This document shows, piece after piece, positions 1 to 9,317 of a stretch of 64,000 nt of DNA. The translations under genes were made by a program, and so were the position numbers. The notes below the pieces were generated by a model. That model was given only the letters and a program-made list of their open reading frames with translations. It was not told where the DNA came from and made no database searches. This DNA comes from DAINRZ01 sp964634885 (GTDB lineage: Bacteria > Bacteroidota > Ignavibacteria > Kapaibacteriales > UBA2268), in NCBI GenBank assembly GCA_964634885.1, contig CAZWLN010000014.1, positions 1 to 64,000 of the forward strand. The letters run 5' to 3'. Within the stretch, counting starts at the first letter, position 1. Each line of letters begins with the position of its first letter.

Positions 1-63
1 ACAATCCATTATATTATTCCATTAATTTCAAGTAATTTCGTAGTTAAGATTTTGTAAATTTTT

Positions 64-1224
64 ATGATTGATATGAGTAAGGTATTCAATAAAATAATAA
101 TCCTGACACAGGACTATTACCCGAACGTCGGCGGCATCACCACCTGGTGTTACGAAATCGCCAGGAACCTCGAATCGAGGGGCATTAACGTCCTGATCAT
201 CACAAAGGCCTTTGACGGCTGCAATTACGTCAATGAATTCACCAAGGATGAAAAAGGGCTGAATATTCTCAGGTTGCCTCATGAACGCTGGAAGAACGCC
301 AGGAACGAACGTGTTTACAAAGCCATCAAGCCCCTCATCGACCCGGGAACTCTTTTCCTGTGCGCCAACTGGAAAATGGCCGTGCCGTGCATGTTGGCTT
401 CGCTTCGTACGGAAATCGACTATATTACAACAGTTCACGGCATGGACGCTCTTGAATACCGAACCGTGAATAAATACCTCCAGAAATCGGCCCTCAAAAG
501 AAGCCGCGGCGTCATCGCCGTCAGTACCTTCACCGCCGACCTTCTGAATAAACTGAAAATAAGGGACATGCCCGAAATAGCTGTAATAAACAACGGGGTG
601 GACCTCAAACGGTTCAGGATTATGGACAGGGATCGCGCTATCGAAGAGAAATACGGCCTGCATGACGGCATACGGGTCATCAGCCTCGGAAGGCTCGTCC
701 CACGCAAGGGATTCGATACGACGATCATGGCCATGAATAAACTCAGGGATAAAAACATACACTTGTACCTTGCCGGCTCAGGTCCCTATGAAGAACGCCT
801 CCGCGAACTGACCGGCGAATTGGGCCTTGGAGACAAAGTACATTTCCTTGGGTTCATACCCGACGAAGACATTGCCTCGTTGTACAACTGTTGCGACATC
901 TATTCCATGCCCAGCAGACAGCTCCCGGGCGACGTCGAAGGTTTCGGCATTACCTATATCGAGGCGGCTGCCTGTGGCTTGCCGTCCGTCGCAGGAAGCG
1001 AATCGGGCGCGGTTGACGCTGTCGTCCACGATGAAACCGGGCTGCTCGTCGAACCGGACTCTGTCCCCGATGTTACCAATGCCATCCTCAGGCTGGCAGA
1101 GAACGGGGAAGAAAGAAGGCGGATGGGAATGAATGCCGAAGCAAGAGTCAGGGAACTATTTAACTGGAACTTCGTTACAGACAAGATGATGGACTTCATC
1201 AATTCGGTGTGCAATAAATCTTAG
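64..1224 (+). CDS. Glycosyltransferase family 4 (GT-B fold)
   Basis: Probable retaining glycosyltransferase that moves a sugar from a nucleotide donor onto a surface glycan or lipid acceptor in the cytoplasm. The N-terminal acceptor domain shows the family's glycine motif (residues about 16-30, YYPNVGGITTW). The C-terminal donor-binding domain begins near residue 200 with SLGRLVPRKGF and carries the E-x7-E type motif in EGFGITYIEAAACG (about residue 291). At 386 residues it has normal family length. ATG at 64 is used; ATG at 73 (MSKVF) is equally possible because no clear ribosome site precedes either. It is followed after 10 bases by a second GT4 gene and then a GT9 gene, so the three likely form one glycan operon. 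Substrate is not predictable from sequence. Confidence 0.9.
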   Translation: MIDMSKVFNKIIILTQDYYPNVGGITTWCYEIARNLESRGINVLIITKAFDGCNYVNEFTKDEKGLNILRLPHERWKNARNERVYKAIKPLIDPGTLFLCANWKMAVPCMLASLRTEIDYITTVHGMDALEYRTVNKYLQKSALKRSRGVIAVSTFTADLLNKLKIRDMPEIAVINNGVDLKRFRIMDRDRAIEEKYGLHDGIRVISLGRLVPRKGFDTTIMAMNKLRDKNIHLYLAGSGPYEERLRELTGELGLGDKVHFLGFIPDEDIASLYNCCDIYSMPSRQLPGDVEGFGITYIEAAACGLPSVAGSESGAVDAVVHDETGLLVEPDSVPDVTNAILRLAENGEERRRMGMNAEARVRELFNWNFVTDKMMDFINSVCNKS

Positions 1225-1234
1225 CCCGGTTCAG

Positions 1235-2359
1235 ATGGACAGAATCAAAGTATTGTTCGTAAGCCATGAGAACCACATGAGAATGGGCGCACAGAACAGC
1301 ATGGCACACCTCATCGGGCACCTCGACAGGGACAGGTTCGAACCTTACTGCCTGATGCCCTCCGAAGGCGAACTGTCCGAAAGGCTGGAACACGCAGGCT
1401 GCAAATGCTTCTACATACCCCTGCCGACAATCAAGCCGAAGCATTTCAGATTGATACCGAACACTCTACGATTCATCAGGAACTTGGTAAGAACCGAAAA
1501 ATTCGACATCATCCATCCTGATTTCGAGGCTGACGTCTTCCTGTGCGGCTTAGCCGTCAGGCCAACTCCCTGCAAAATGGTGTGGCATGTGCGCCTGACG
1601 ACAAAATATGCCAAGGACATCATTCATGAGAGGCTTGCAGACGGGTTCATCGGCATCTCCGAAGGTGTCAAGCAGCGCTTTTCGCAGAAGACGACATCGT
1701 CGCCCCGGTTCGAGGTAATATATAACGGCGTGGACTGCAATGTTTTCAGGCCGGTGGAAAACAGGGACAGCCACAGGCTCAGCCTTGGGCTGCCGGCGGA
1801 CAGGTTCATACTGCTGTTTACCGGACAGATCAAGCCCGGTAAAGGCATTTACGACCTCGCTGAAGCCCTGGCAATCCTCCGCAGGGAGAAGAAAACGCTG
1901 CCCTTAACCTTGTATATCGGCTGGGCTCCGAACGACGCAGAATACCAAAAGCTGAAGGACATGGTTTCGCAAAACGGACTTGACGATGATGTGCGCTATA
2001 TACCCCAGCAAAGGAATATACATGAATGGATGCAGGCCGCTGACGCCCTGATACTCCCTTCGCACGAACAGGTGGAGGGAATGGGACGCGTATTGTTTGA
2101 GGCAATGGCCTGCGGAGCGGCAGTCATCGGTACGGATACGTCCGGTGTACGTGAGGCGCTTACTCCCGAAACCGGCTTCCTTGTGCCGGAGAAATCGCCG
2201 GCTGAGATTGCGGCTGCGGTAGAGAAACTGATGAACGACGACAAATTGCTCGGATCGATGAAAACCAATGCCCGTACAAGGGCTCTCGAAGTGTTCGACA
2301 TTAACATACACGCAAGAAAAGTGGAAGCCTTCTATTACAAAATATTGGGACTGAAATGA
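1235..2359 (+). CDS. Glycosyltransferase family 4 (GT-B fold)
   Basis: Second GT4-type enzyme of the cluster, 374 residues. The donor domain starts near residue 188 (LLFTGQIKPGKGIYDL) and contains EGMGRVLFEAMACG near residue 288, the nucleotide-sugar-binding E-x7-E region. The N-terminal half is less conserved, as expected for the acceptor side. It starts 10 bases after the preceding gene and its stop overlaps the start of the next gene in an ATGA arrangement, which indicates translational coupling. Role in a cell-surface polysaccharide or glycolipid is inferred from the neighbours; donor and acceptor are unknown. Confidence 0.88.
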   Translation: MDRIKVLFVSHENHMRMGAQNSMAHLIGHLDRDRFEPYCLMPSEGELSERLEHAGCKCFYIPLPTIKPKHFRLIPNTLRFIRNLVRTEKFDIIHPDFEADVFLCGLAVRPTPCKMVWHVRLTTKYAKDIIHERLADGFIGISEGVKQRFSQKTTSSPRFEVIYNGVDCNVFRPVENRDSHRLSLGLPADRFILLFTGQIKPGKGIYDLAEALAILRREKKTLPLTLYIGWAPNDAEYQKLKDMVSQNGLDDDVRYIPQQRNIHEWMQAADALILPSHEQVEGMGRVLFEAMACGAAVIGTDTSGVREALTPETGFLVPEKSPAEIAAAVEKLMNDDKLLGSMKTNARTRALEVFDINIHARKVEAFYYKILGLK

Positions 2360-3336
2360 AAATATTAGTAATCCAACTTGGGAAAATCGGTGATATGATA
2401 CTCCTTACACCGGTATTCAGCAGTTTGCGCAGGAAATTTCCCGACGCCGAGATTCATGCTCTTGCCGGAAGGCATAACTACTCCGTGCTGAGCAACAACC
2501 CCGCTGTCAATTATATACATGTATATAACAAATCGCCCTTCAAGCTGTCTGCCTTTCTTGTGGAGCTGCTTTCCATGCGCTTCGATTACCTCATCGACCC
2601 GAAGGACCACGACTCGACCGAAAGCCATTACCTCGCCAAATTGATAAAAGCCGACAAAAAAATCGGCTATCATTCGGAAGGGCAGATATACGATTACATC
2701 GTTCCTTCGAACAAACAGAACAAGAACAGGCATTACACCTCGATATGCTTCAATGCCCTCGAACCGCTTGGCATTGCAATGGGAGACAACATTCCGAAGC
2801 CGGAGATATTTTCTGCCGCCGACTCTGAACAGTTTGCCGAGAATTACGTCGCAGCAATGGACGGCAGGCCTTTTGTCGTAATTAATATCTCTGCCAGCAA
2901 GGCGGACAAGATGTGGCAGAAAGAGAAATGGGCCACTGTCATCCAGGCAATAGACCACAGCAGCTTCAATACCGTCATGACTTTTGCCGATACCGAAAGG
3001 GAAGTTGCCGGATATATTTACCGGAATTGCCCCAGGCTCAATATTTACAATTCCAGGAACTTCGACGACGTCCTGGCGCTCATCAGGCGCAGTTGTGCCG
3101 TCATCTCGCCGGACACATCGATTGTGCATGCGGCGGCGGCTTACGACAAACCTTTAGTTGCGCTTTACAATCACAATCCGATGTTCTTCGCCAAGTTCAT
3201 GCCCCAATGCACCCACCAGGTAATCGTCAGGGCAGACAAAGGAAAAGCCACAGGAGGAATAAGCATTGCACGGGTAATCGACTCGATCAAAGAGGCGGCA
3301 ACGGTACAGCCCGAGTTCAGGTTCCTGCTTCCGTAA
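2356..3336 (+). CDS. Glycosyltransferase family 9 (heptosyltransferase-like)
   Basis: GT9 family protein resembling ADP-heptose:LPS heptosyltransferases, 326 residues. The N-terminus (KILVIQLGKIGDMILLTP) is the classic GT9 signature. The C-terminal donor site appears as VISPDTSIVHAAAAYDKP near residue 253. The ATG overlaps the TGA of the preceding gene (ATGA), so it is the third gene of a coupled glycosyltransferase operon. Family members add heptose or related sugars to the inner core of lipopolysaccharide; the exact sugar here is not known. A second GT9 protein occurs at 18669-19745. Confidence 0.88.
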   Translation: MKILVIQLGKIGDMILLTPVFSSLRRKFPDAEIHALAGRHNYSVLSNNPAVNYIHVYNKSPFKLSAFLVELLSMRFDYLIDPKDHDSTESHYLAKLIKADKKIGYHSEGQIYDYIVPSNKQNKNRHYTSICFNALEPLGIAMGDNIPKPEIFSAADSEQFAENYVAAMDGRPFVVINISASKADKMWQKEKWATVIQAIDHSSFNTVMTFADTEREVAGYIYRNCPRLNIYNSRNFDDVLALIRRSCAVISPDTSIVHAAAAYDKPLVALYNHNPMFFAKFMPQCTHQVIVRADKGKATGGISIARVIDSIKEAATVQPEFRFLLP

Positions 3337-3399
3337 TTCGTAGCTGTCCGGCATTCTTAGCTTCAATGAAATGAAGGCTTTTTCGTATAGAAATGAAAA

Positions 3400-3429
3400 A
3401 CCCTGCCGACGGATTAATTTCGACAGGGT
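3400..3429. terminator. Hairpin after the glycosyltransferase operon
   Basis: Arms ACCCTGCCGA and TCGACAGGGT pair with one mismatch around a 10-base AT-rich loop, 63 bases after the GT9 stop. There is no strong U-run, so it may be a weak terminator or an RNA 3'-end stabiliser. Confidence 0.5.
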
Positions 3430-3511
3430 ATAATCTATATTAGTATGTTGTTATCCTAATTAACGAGTTAGCTGCAACTATATTGTTAAAATATTTTTAG
3501 AAACAATAATA

Positions 3512-3666
3512 TTTCTGTTAAACCTGGATTGTGCATTAGATGGCCCAAAACACGTAATATCCAACCACCCCTGACCCCTCCTTATCCAAGGAGGGGTAAA
3601 CCGTTAAATTGTAATATATCAATTAATAAAGTGATATTTAAAACTCCTAACACCTTATCCGGGTTA
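3512..3666 (+). repeat. Dispersed ~155-bp intergenic repeat, copy 1
   Basis: This stretch matches the reverse complement of 52479-52638 over about 155 bases. Shared blocks include GGATTGTGCATTAGAT, CCCAAAACACG, ATCCAACC, CGTTAAAT and TCAATTAATAA. The centre holds a perfect 10-bp stem (3574-3583 with 3588-3597, arms ACCCCTCCTT/AAGGAGGGGT) with a 4-base loop. It lies in the 500-base spacer 3337-3836. Apart from the hairpin at 3400-3429 and this repeat, the spacer is AT-rich and shows nothing recognisable. An 88-codon open frame through the repeat is not considered a gene. Confidence 0.8.
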
Positions 3667-3836
3667 AAGCAGATAAGCAGACCTCATCCGGTATTTTACA
3701 CCATGATATTCCCCCCAAAAGAAAACTGGTTTGAAAATTGTTTTGAGACCTTTTTACCTCTTATGTGTCACTATACTCAATTGAAAAGTAATTAAAAGAT
3801 AAATGAATTTATAATTATCAAGACGAAGGAATATAA

Positions 3837-5861
3837 ATGAAAAAGATTACCATTTTATTAATTGCTCTTTTGTCAACATGTCGTGTCATCCCTGCTCAAT
3901 GGCATCAGTATCTAAATGATTTCGACAATGTTTCCAGATTTTTAAAAACAGAAAAGACGTTGTGGGCCTGTGCAAATGACGGCAATTTCACTTCGTCAGA
4001 CTACGGTAAAAGCTGGGTTTCAGATACAGGTCTGTATAAATTATGTTTAACACAGTACAAAGGCGTAATCTACGTCGGATCTGACAAAGGCATATATACT
4101 TCTTACGATGAAGGCCATTCCTGGGAAGTGTTTGACACAACGAATATCCATCATGTAACTGCTTTAGCTGTACAGGATTCATTTGTTTATGCCGCTACAT
4201 ATGATTCCTTAGTTGGTAAAGTATTCTTTTCAAAGAATGGCGGCAGCAACTGGATAAAATTATTGGTTCAAAATAATGATAATTCTGTGAAGGATATTAA
4301 AATTATCGATGATAAAGCGCTTATATTAAACTCTTCAGGGATACTTTATCGAGGCATATTAGGGGTGGACAGTTTTGAATTAGATTATGATATAAATTGT
4401 ATTAATATTCAGGATTCGGTTATATATACCGGTACCGGGAACGGAGTGAAATTATCTGTCAACAGAGGTGAAACCTGGGAAACCCTCGACGAGAAACTCG
4501 GTGGTAAAAGTATTATCGGAATTGAAATATCCGGTAATGTTATTTTTGCCCTGTCTTCGTATGAGGGATTGTTTGTATCAACTGACAAAGGTAAATCATG
4601 GGAGTTAACACAATCTGATTTTGACAGTAAAAGTATAATAAGCCTTACAAAAATGAATAATAGGATATTCATAGGAACAAATAGTAATGGAGTGTATTAC
4701 TCCGACGATGGCGGTAGAACCTGGGTACGCTCATCGTCCGGAATTAGTAACCGTTTTACTGGCAAGATAACAACAAACGGAAAAGAAATATATACACTCT
4801 CCTCGTTTAACCTGTTCATGACTACCGATTGCGGGACCAGTTGGGAGGAAATCAATTCATTTCCCGATATGACAGTATTTTATTCAGTAGTAGCTTTCGA
4901 TTCTCTTGTTTACTTATCATTATGTTATCCTGATATATACAAACACGTATATCTGGTATCCAAAGACCATGGTATTAACTGGGAAAATGCCGATAAGTAT
5001 TTTAACTTTACAGGGGTATTTGAAGAACATGGAAAAAAATACGCCATAGATTCTGCCGGACTCTACACTAGCGTCGATGGCTTGAATTGGATGCGGATAT
5101 GCAACAATATTTTTAATGAAAATAGTGGCTCCTTCTACATTGAAGATAGTAGTATTTATCTGGCATCAAACCATTACAAAGCTTATTATTCTTCGGATAT
5201 GGGCGAGAATTGGGAGACAATTCTCGACAGCATCGGCGGCAATATAATTTCAGTAATAAAAACTAAAAACGGTTTGTTTTTCGGTGATCAGCATGGCGTT
5301 GTGTACAGATCGACTAATAACGGAATTGACTGGAAAATATATTCCCTGGGTGGTTATTATAAAGTTTTAGCTTTTAATGAATTCGGGGGCATTTTGTTTG
5401 CATCCACCAGTGCAGGCATCTATTACTACGATGAAAGAAAAGACAAGTTTGTAGAATTTAACGATGGACTTTTTTATTGGAATTATATCGAATATGCCGA
5501 TATGTGCCAGGTTAGTGACAAAGTGTTCCTGTCTGCTTATGGATCGGGCATCTCATATTTATCATTACCTGATTTCCTGATGGAAACAGAAGTAAATGAT
5601 TATAGCACGCCATTAGCAGGCACTCCTCCTCCTTTTCTGATTTATCCCAACCCGGCCGGAGAATTTATTAATTACAATCTGACAGAAAACGACCCTGACG
5701 CAGTCATTCGTATTACCAACATCCTGGGAGATATTGTTAAAATACACAAGGCGGATACTATGTCAGGCATAATATATCTCGGTGACCTGCCAAAAGGCCT
5801 CTATTTGTGCACGATATACTCAAAATCCCAGATGAAGGCAGTCAGTCTTATCCTCGAATAG
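3837..5861 (+). CDS. Secreted Asp-box (BNR-like) protein with T9SS sorting domain
   Basis: Predicted secreted or surface protein of 674 residues. An N-terminal signal peptide (about residues 1-20, MKKITILLIALLSTC) is followed by about eleven Asp-box repeats of the S-x-D-x-G-x-T/S-W type (SSDYGKSW, SYDEGHSW, STDKGKSW, SDDGGRTW, STNNGIDW and others). These suggest a beta-propeller like those of sortilin, BNR or YCF48 proteins. The last 75 or so residues (FLIYPNPAGEFINY through GLYLCTIYSKSQ) form a T9SS type A sorting domain. AAGGA lies 7 bases before the ATG. The gene is visibly more AT-rich than the flanking genes. Related proteins are at 60600-62606 and 62684-64000. Ligand or substrate is unknown. 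Confidence 0.88.
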   Translation: MKKITILLIALLSTCRVIPAQWHQYLNDFDNVSRFLKTEKTLWACANDGNFTSSDYGKSWVSDTGLYKLCLTQYKGVIYVGSDKGIYTSYDEGHSWEVFDTTNIHHVTALAVQDSFVYAATYDSLVGKVFFSKNGGSNWIKLLVQNNDNSVKDIKIIDDKALILNSSGILYRGILGVDSFELDYDINCINIQDSVIYTGTGNGVKLSVNRGETWETLDEKLGGKSIIGIEISGNVIFALSSYEGLFVSTDKGKSWELTQSDFDSKSIISLTKMNNRIFIGTNSNGVYYSDDGGRTWVRSSSGISNRFTGKITTNGKEIYTLSSFNLFMTTDCGTSWEEINSFPDMTVFYSVVAFDSLVYLSLCYPDIYKHVYLVSKDHGINWENADKYFNFTGVFEEHGKKYAIDSAGLYTSVDGLNWMRICNNIFNENSGSFYIEDSSIYLASNHYKAYYSSDMGENWETILDSIGGNIISVIKTKNGLFFGDQHGVVYRSTNNGIDWKIYSLGGYYKVLAFNEFGGILFASTSAGIYYYDERKDKFVEFNDGLFYWNYIEYADMCQVSDKVFLSAYGSGISYLSLPDFLMETEVNDYSTPLAGTPPPFLIYPNPAGEFINYNLTENDPDAVIRITNILGDIVKIHKADTMSGIIYLGDLPKGLYLCTIYSKSQMKAVSLILE

Positions 5862-6119
5862 CGCGCTATCCTGACAGAGACGACAGACTGGCCTGTGTCC
5901 CTGTATTAGCTTCTATGATAACTGCAATCTTTGAACCGTCTCTTTGTTCATCATCATTAATCCACTGTTGTAGCATTCATTGGAAGCAACATCCGGCCAT
6001 TTTTCATGATTACTGCATAGATAATACAAAACCATAGTTAATTTTATTCTTTGCAATGTTAATATATTTTAATAATTTGACTGAATTGGAAATGTTAAAT
6101 TTATCCCGGAGCGGAAAGT

Positions 6120-6608
6120 TTGGACAGCGTAATCACGAAGGCACTAAGGACTGCGGTTGAAGCCGAGCGGCACGGCGCTGCTTTTTACTCCGGACTAGCC
6201 GACAAATACTCCGGCAACAGTGAGTTGAGCGTCATTTTCAGGCTGCTGTCAAAAGACGAGGCGAAACACCGTGAACAGTTCGAAGAGCTGCTGCTGTCAA
6301 TCGACGACAACAGCTACAACGCCGGCCCGGTCGATTGTGAGTTTCTCGGCGCCATTGACATTGCAGGCCATTTCCCTGATATGTCCGACGGTGGAAGAAG
6401 GATGGAACCCGAACAGGCGCTGCTGTCTGCCTGCAGCTTCGAAAAGGAGACGGCCCTCTTTTACATGGCGATACGTGGTGTCATCGGTAACAGCCCTCAG
6501 CTCGACGCAATCATCGAAAGCGAGAAACAACATGTCAACCAGTTGCAGAAGATAATCTCGTCCGGTGTAAGGTTTACACTCGAGGCAAGGGCGCAGGAAA
6601 AAAAATAA
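6120..6608 (+). CDS. Rubrerythrin-like ferritin-fold di-iron protein
   Basis: A 162-residue four-helix protein with a full rubrerythrin-type di-iron ligand pattern: E16 (ERHGAAFY), E47-x-x-H50 (DEAKH), E108 (EKETALFY) and E135-x-x-H138 (EKQH). No rubredoxin Cys4 domain is present, so it belongs to the stand-alone ferritin-like group. Such proteins commonly take part in peroxide or oxygen detoxification or iron handling in anaerobes and microaerophiles; the specific role is inference. The start is TTG at 6120, preceded by GGAG. A hairpin (6610-6642) follows the stop immediately, so the gene is probably transcribed alone. Confidence 0.85.
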   Translation: MDSVITKALRTAVEAERHGAAFYSGLADKYSGNSELSVIFRLLSKDEAKHREQFEELLLSIDDNSYNAGPVDCEFLGAIDIAGHFPDMSDGGRRMEPEQALLSACSFEKETALFYMAIRGVIGNSPQLDAIIESEKQHVNQLQKIISSGVRFTLEARAQEKK

Positions 6609-6609
6609 A

Positions 6610-6642
6610 AAGCCGTAAACCTTCGTCAGGTCTTTACGGCTT
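6610..6642. terminator. Hairpin after the rubrerythrin-like gene
   Basis: Perfect 10-bp arms AAGCCGTAAA (6610-6619) and TTTACGGCTT (6633-6642), starting one base after the TAA stop. It is flanked by A-rich and T-rich DNA and is probably an intrinsic terminator. Confidence 0.65.
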
Positions 6643-6725
6643 CAAGTTTAATATGAGAGTGTATATCTAATACGCAAAAATTTGAAAATAGTTACAAAAT
6701 TTGTTGAAAAATTATTAAAAGCATA

Positions 6726-7376
6726 ATGGAACAGGAAGAAAAACAGACATTCTATCCTCTGCTGATAGACATCAGCCGCTACAAGTGCTTAGTTGTCGGC
6801 GGCGGGCATATTGCCCTCGAAAAAGTCAAGAACCTTCTCGATTTCGAAGCCGACATCACCATCATCTCTCCTGACATATGCTTCGAGTTGGCTAATCTCG
6901 CCGGTGAAAAGCACATCCACTGCGAGTCAAGGGAATACGTCGAAGGCGACGCTTCCGGTTACCGTCTGGTTTTTGCCGCAACAGACGACCCGCACATAAA
7001 CGCCGCCGTCAGGGAAGAATGCAACAGGAAATCCATCCTGGTCAATGTAGCCGAAAAACCCGAACTCAGCAACATCATCATACCTTCTTCCATTAAGGAA
7101 AGCAATTTTACAATATCTGTCGCCACAACCGGTGACGCTCCGTTCTTTACAAGGAAGATACGGGAAGTCATCCGCAAGAATCTGCCGGAAAACATAGGAG
7201 ATATTGCGTACCTCGCGGGGGAATTCAGGCAGAAAGTACTGAACGACGCCAGGTTCGACACTTACGAGAAGAAAGAAGACATGTACGAGAAGTTCATGTA
7301 TGAAGACTGGGTTTCCATATTGGAAGACTCCGGATTCGAAGGGGCTTTTTTGAAAATGGCAGAAATTTTGAAATAG
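6726..7376 (+). CDS. Precorrin-2 dehydrogenase / sirohydrochlorin ferrochelatase (Met8p/CysG-N type)
   Basis: NAD-dependent enzyme that oxidises precorrin-2 to sirohydrochlorin and may insert iron to give siroheme. The Rossmann motif is near residues 21-32 (CLVVGGGHIALEK), followed by the family's VNVAEKPELSNIIIPSS and the TTGDAPFFTRKIRE segment (about residues 103-150). Its 216 residues match the stand-alone Met8p or CysG N-terminal module. It lies 18 bases before the SUMT-HemD fusion, so two genes cover uroporphyrinogen III synthesis, methylation, oxidation and possibly iron chelation. Siroheme serves sulfite and nitrite reductases, none of which is in the window. Confidence 0.9.
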   Translation: MEQEEKQTFYPLLIDISRYKCLVVGGGHIALEKVKNLLDFEADITIISPDICFELANLAGEKHIHCESREYVEGDASGYRLVFAATDDPHINAAVREECNRKSILVNVAEKPELSNIIIPSSIKESNFTISVATTGDAPFFTRKIREVIRKNLPENIGDIAYLAGEFRQKVLNDARFDTYEKKEDMYEKFMYEDWVSILEDSGFEGAFLKMAEILK

Positions 7377-7394
7377 GTCAATATAAATCACGCA

Positions 7395-8915
7395 ATGAAA
7401 GAATCAACAATCGGAAAAGTATTTCTAATGGGCGCCGGGCCTGGAGACCCGGGCCTCGTAACAGTCATTGGGCTTGAACGTATCAGGGAAGCTGACGCCA
7501 TCCTCTACGACAATCAGGCCAACAGGCCTTTGCTCGATTTTGCAAAACCCGGGGCCGAAGTGCTCTTCGTCGGAAAAGAACCGGGTGTCCCCTCTATTGC
7601 ACAGGATAAAATAGCGGAGATATTGATTGAAAAAGCCCGTAAGGGCCTGACCGTTGTCCGCCTCAAGGGTGGTGACCCGCTGATATTCGGCAGGGGTTCC
7701 GAAGAAGCCATGGCCCTGAAAAAGGCGGGTGTCAGCTTCGAGATAATTCCCGGCGTAACTGCCGGCATCGCCGCCGCTGCCTATTCGGGAATACCCCTTA
7801 CCCACAGGTCCACAATCACACAATGTGTGTTCATCTCAGGCTACGAGACTGCCGACAAAGACGAATCGCTCGTGGACTGGGCAAAGATTGCCACACTGAA
7901 GAACGCCAGCCTCGTCGTTTACATGGGAGTGGCACAAATCGGCGCTGTCGCTGCCGTGCTGTTAAGAAAAGGAATGAACCCCGACACGGAAACGGCTGTA
8001 ATCGAGAACGCCTCGCTACCGAACCAGAAGACACACTATTGCAAACTGTCGGAATTGTCCGACAAGATATACGACTTCAACGTCAAGCCGCCGGTCATCT
8101 TCATCATCGGCCCTACGGTACAACTAAGGGAAGAGATGGTGTGGATTGCCAACAAGCCTTTGTACGGCAAAAGAATTGTCATCACCCGTACACGCGACCA
8201 GGCAGCCGACAGTTTCAACAGGCTGAAAATCCTTGGCGCCTGTCCCATTCAGTTCCCGGTTGTCAAAACGGAAAGAATGAGGCTCCACAAGCCCATAAGG
8301 GAGATAATGCAGAGATCCTACGACTGGATTGTGTTTACCAATGAAAACAGCGTCCGCTACTTTTTCGAAGTTTTAAAAGACGAACGCTCAGACAGCCGTG
8401 TTTTGGGGGGGCTGAGGATTGCCGCCGTCGGCAATGGGACAGTGTCAGCCCTCGAGAGCTGCAACATCCTCCCCGACTTCGTTCCTTCGGGATTCGGCGC
8501 AGACCTGCTCATCGACGAGATGCACAAAAAGAAGCATATTAAAGACAGCCGCCTGCTGCTCGTCAAAGGCGACCAGGAAAACAGCAGCGTCTCAGAACGG
8601 ATTGCGCAATACGGAGGTAAAGCCGACACTCTCGACATCTACAAAGTGTCGCCCGACACACCCGGCATCGACGCCATCAACGACGTACGCAATTTCTCTG
8701 CCCACGCTTACCTTTTTACAAGCATGGCAACCGTCAACCACTTTTTCAGGATTGTAGGCGAGAGCGCAGCGAAAGAGATGCTCAACAAGTCCGTTGTCAT
8801 CGCTATTGGTCCGGTAACGGCCACAGCGCTGCGCGAGAAAGAAGTCGGCGGGATAATAATTGCCGAAAAGAATACAATTGAAGGTATGATCGAAGAACTG
8901 TTGAAAGCGTTTTAA
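7395..8915 (+). CDS. cobA-hemD: Uroporphyrinogen-III C-methyltransferase / uroporphyrinogen-III synthase fusion
   Basis: A two-domain enzyme of 506 residues. The N-terminal half (about 8-245) is a SAM-dependent SUMT: FLMGAGPGDPGLVT at the start, RLKGGDPLIFGRGSEE near residue 94, and IPGVTAGIAAAAYSGIPLTHR near 118-138. It makes precorrin-2 by methylating C2 and C7 of uroporphyrinogen III. The C-terminal half (about 255-506) is a uroporphyrinogen-III synthase, with KRIVITRTRDQA at its start, WIVFTNENSVRYFF, and AYLFTSMATVNHFF near the end. It follows the precorrin-2 dehydrogenase gene and is followed 1 base later by the MmcQ/YjbR gene. The upstream tetrapyrrole genes (hemA, hemL, hemB, hemC) are absent here. 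Confidence 0.93.
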   Translation: MKESTIGKVFLMGAGPGDPGLVTVIGLERIREADAILYDNQANRPLLDFAKPGAEVLFVGKEPGVPSIAQDKIAEILIEKARKGLTVVRLKGGDPLIFGRGSEEAMALKKAGVSFEIIPGVTAGIAAAAYSGIPLTHRSTITQCVFISGYETADKDESLVDWAKIATLKNASLVVYMGVAQIGAVAAVLLRKGMNPDTETAVIENASLPNQKTHYCKLSELSDKIYDFNVKPPVIFIIGPTVQLREEMVWIANKPLYGKRIVITRTRDQAADSFNRLKILGACPIQFPVVKTERMRLHKPIREIMQRSYDWIVFTNENSVRYFFEVLKDERSDSRVLGGLRIAAVGNGTVSALESCNILPDFVPSGFGADLLIDEMHKKKHIKDSRLLLVKGDQENSSVSERIAQYGGKADTLDIYKVSPDTPGIDAINDVRNFSAHAYLFTSMATVNHFFRIVGESAAKEMLNKSVVIAIGPVTATALREKEVGGIIIAEKNTIEGMIEELLKAF

Positions 8916-8916
8916 C

Positions 8917-9270
8917 ATGAACCCCGAAAAATTCAGGGAATACTGCCTTAGAAAACCCGGCTGTACAGAAGATTTCCCTTTCGACGACACCACGATTGTG
9001 TTTCGCGTCGGCGGCAAAATATTTGCCCTCAGCGACCTGGAGAAGCTGCCTTTTAGAGTCAATCTCAAATGCGATCCTGAGCGTGCTGTCGAACTGCGTG
9101 AAAGCTACGAATGTGTAAAGCCCGGCTGGCACATGAACAAGAAGCACTGGAACACGGTCGAACCCGACGGCGTGCAGCCCGATTCTTTCTATTACGAACT
9201 GGCTGACCACTCTTACGACATGGTTGTCCGCAGCCTGAAGAAGTCCGTCAGGGAAGAGCTGGGGCGATAA
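8917..9270 (+). CDS. MmcQ/YjbR family protein
   Basis: A 117-residue protein of the MmcQ/YjbR family (double-wing fold, DUF419). Typical features are the opening LRKPGCTEDFPFDD (residues 9-22), VFRVGGKIFAL, LKCDPERAVELRE and the conserved PGWHMNKKHWNTV near residue 71. The family is often considered DNA-binding-like or of unknown function, so no specific role is assigned. It starts 1 base after the SUMT-HemD stop and is probably the last gene of that operon. Confidence 0.9.
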   Translation: MNPEKFREYCLRKPGCTEDFPFDDTTIVFRVGGKIFALSDLEKLPFRVNLKCDPERAVELRESYECVKPGWHMNKKHWNTVEPDGVQPDSFYYELADHSYDMVVRSLKKSVREELGR

Positions 9271-9272
9271 GA

Positions 9273-9308
9273 AGTTCGTAAAGTTCATCAAGTTTTTAAA
9301 GTTTATAA
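9273..9308. repeat. Degenerate 9-bp tandem repeat, four units
   Basis: Consecutive units AGTTCGTAA, AGTTCATCA, AGTTTTTAA and AGTTTATAA directly follow the MmcQ/YjbR stop codon. A partial fifth unit (AGTAAG) follows. It forms the first part of the 477-base non-coding spacer 9271-9747. Confidence 0.7.
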
Positions 9309-9317
9309 AGTAAGAAA

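Noticed and set aside
28..762. 244-codon minus-strand open frame opposite the first glycosyltransferase
   Set aside because: A shadow of the GT4 coding frame, which has clear family motifs.
3529..3795. 88-codon open frame in the 3337-3836 spacer
   Set aside because: It runs through the dispersed repeat, has no ribosome site and no protein-like composition; the second copy of the repeat does not keep the frame.
9273..9308. CRISPR array
   Set aside because: The units are 9 bases, degenerate and without spacers; no cas genes were seen.
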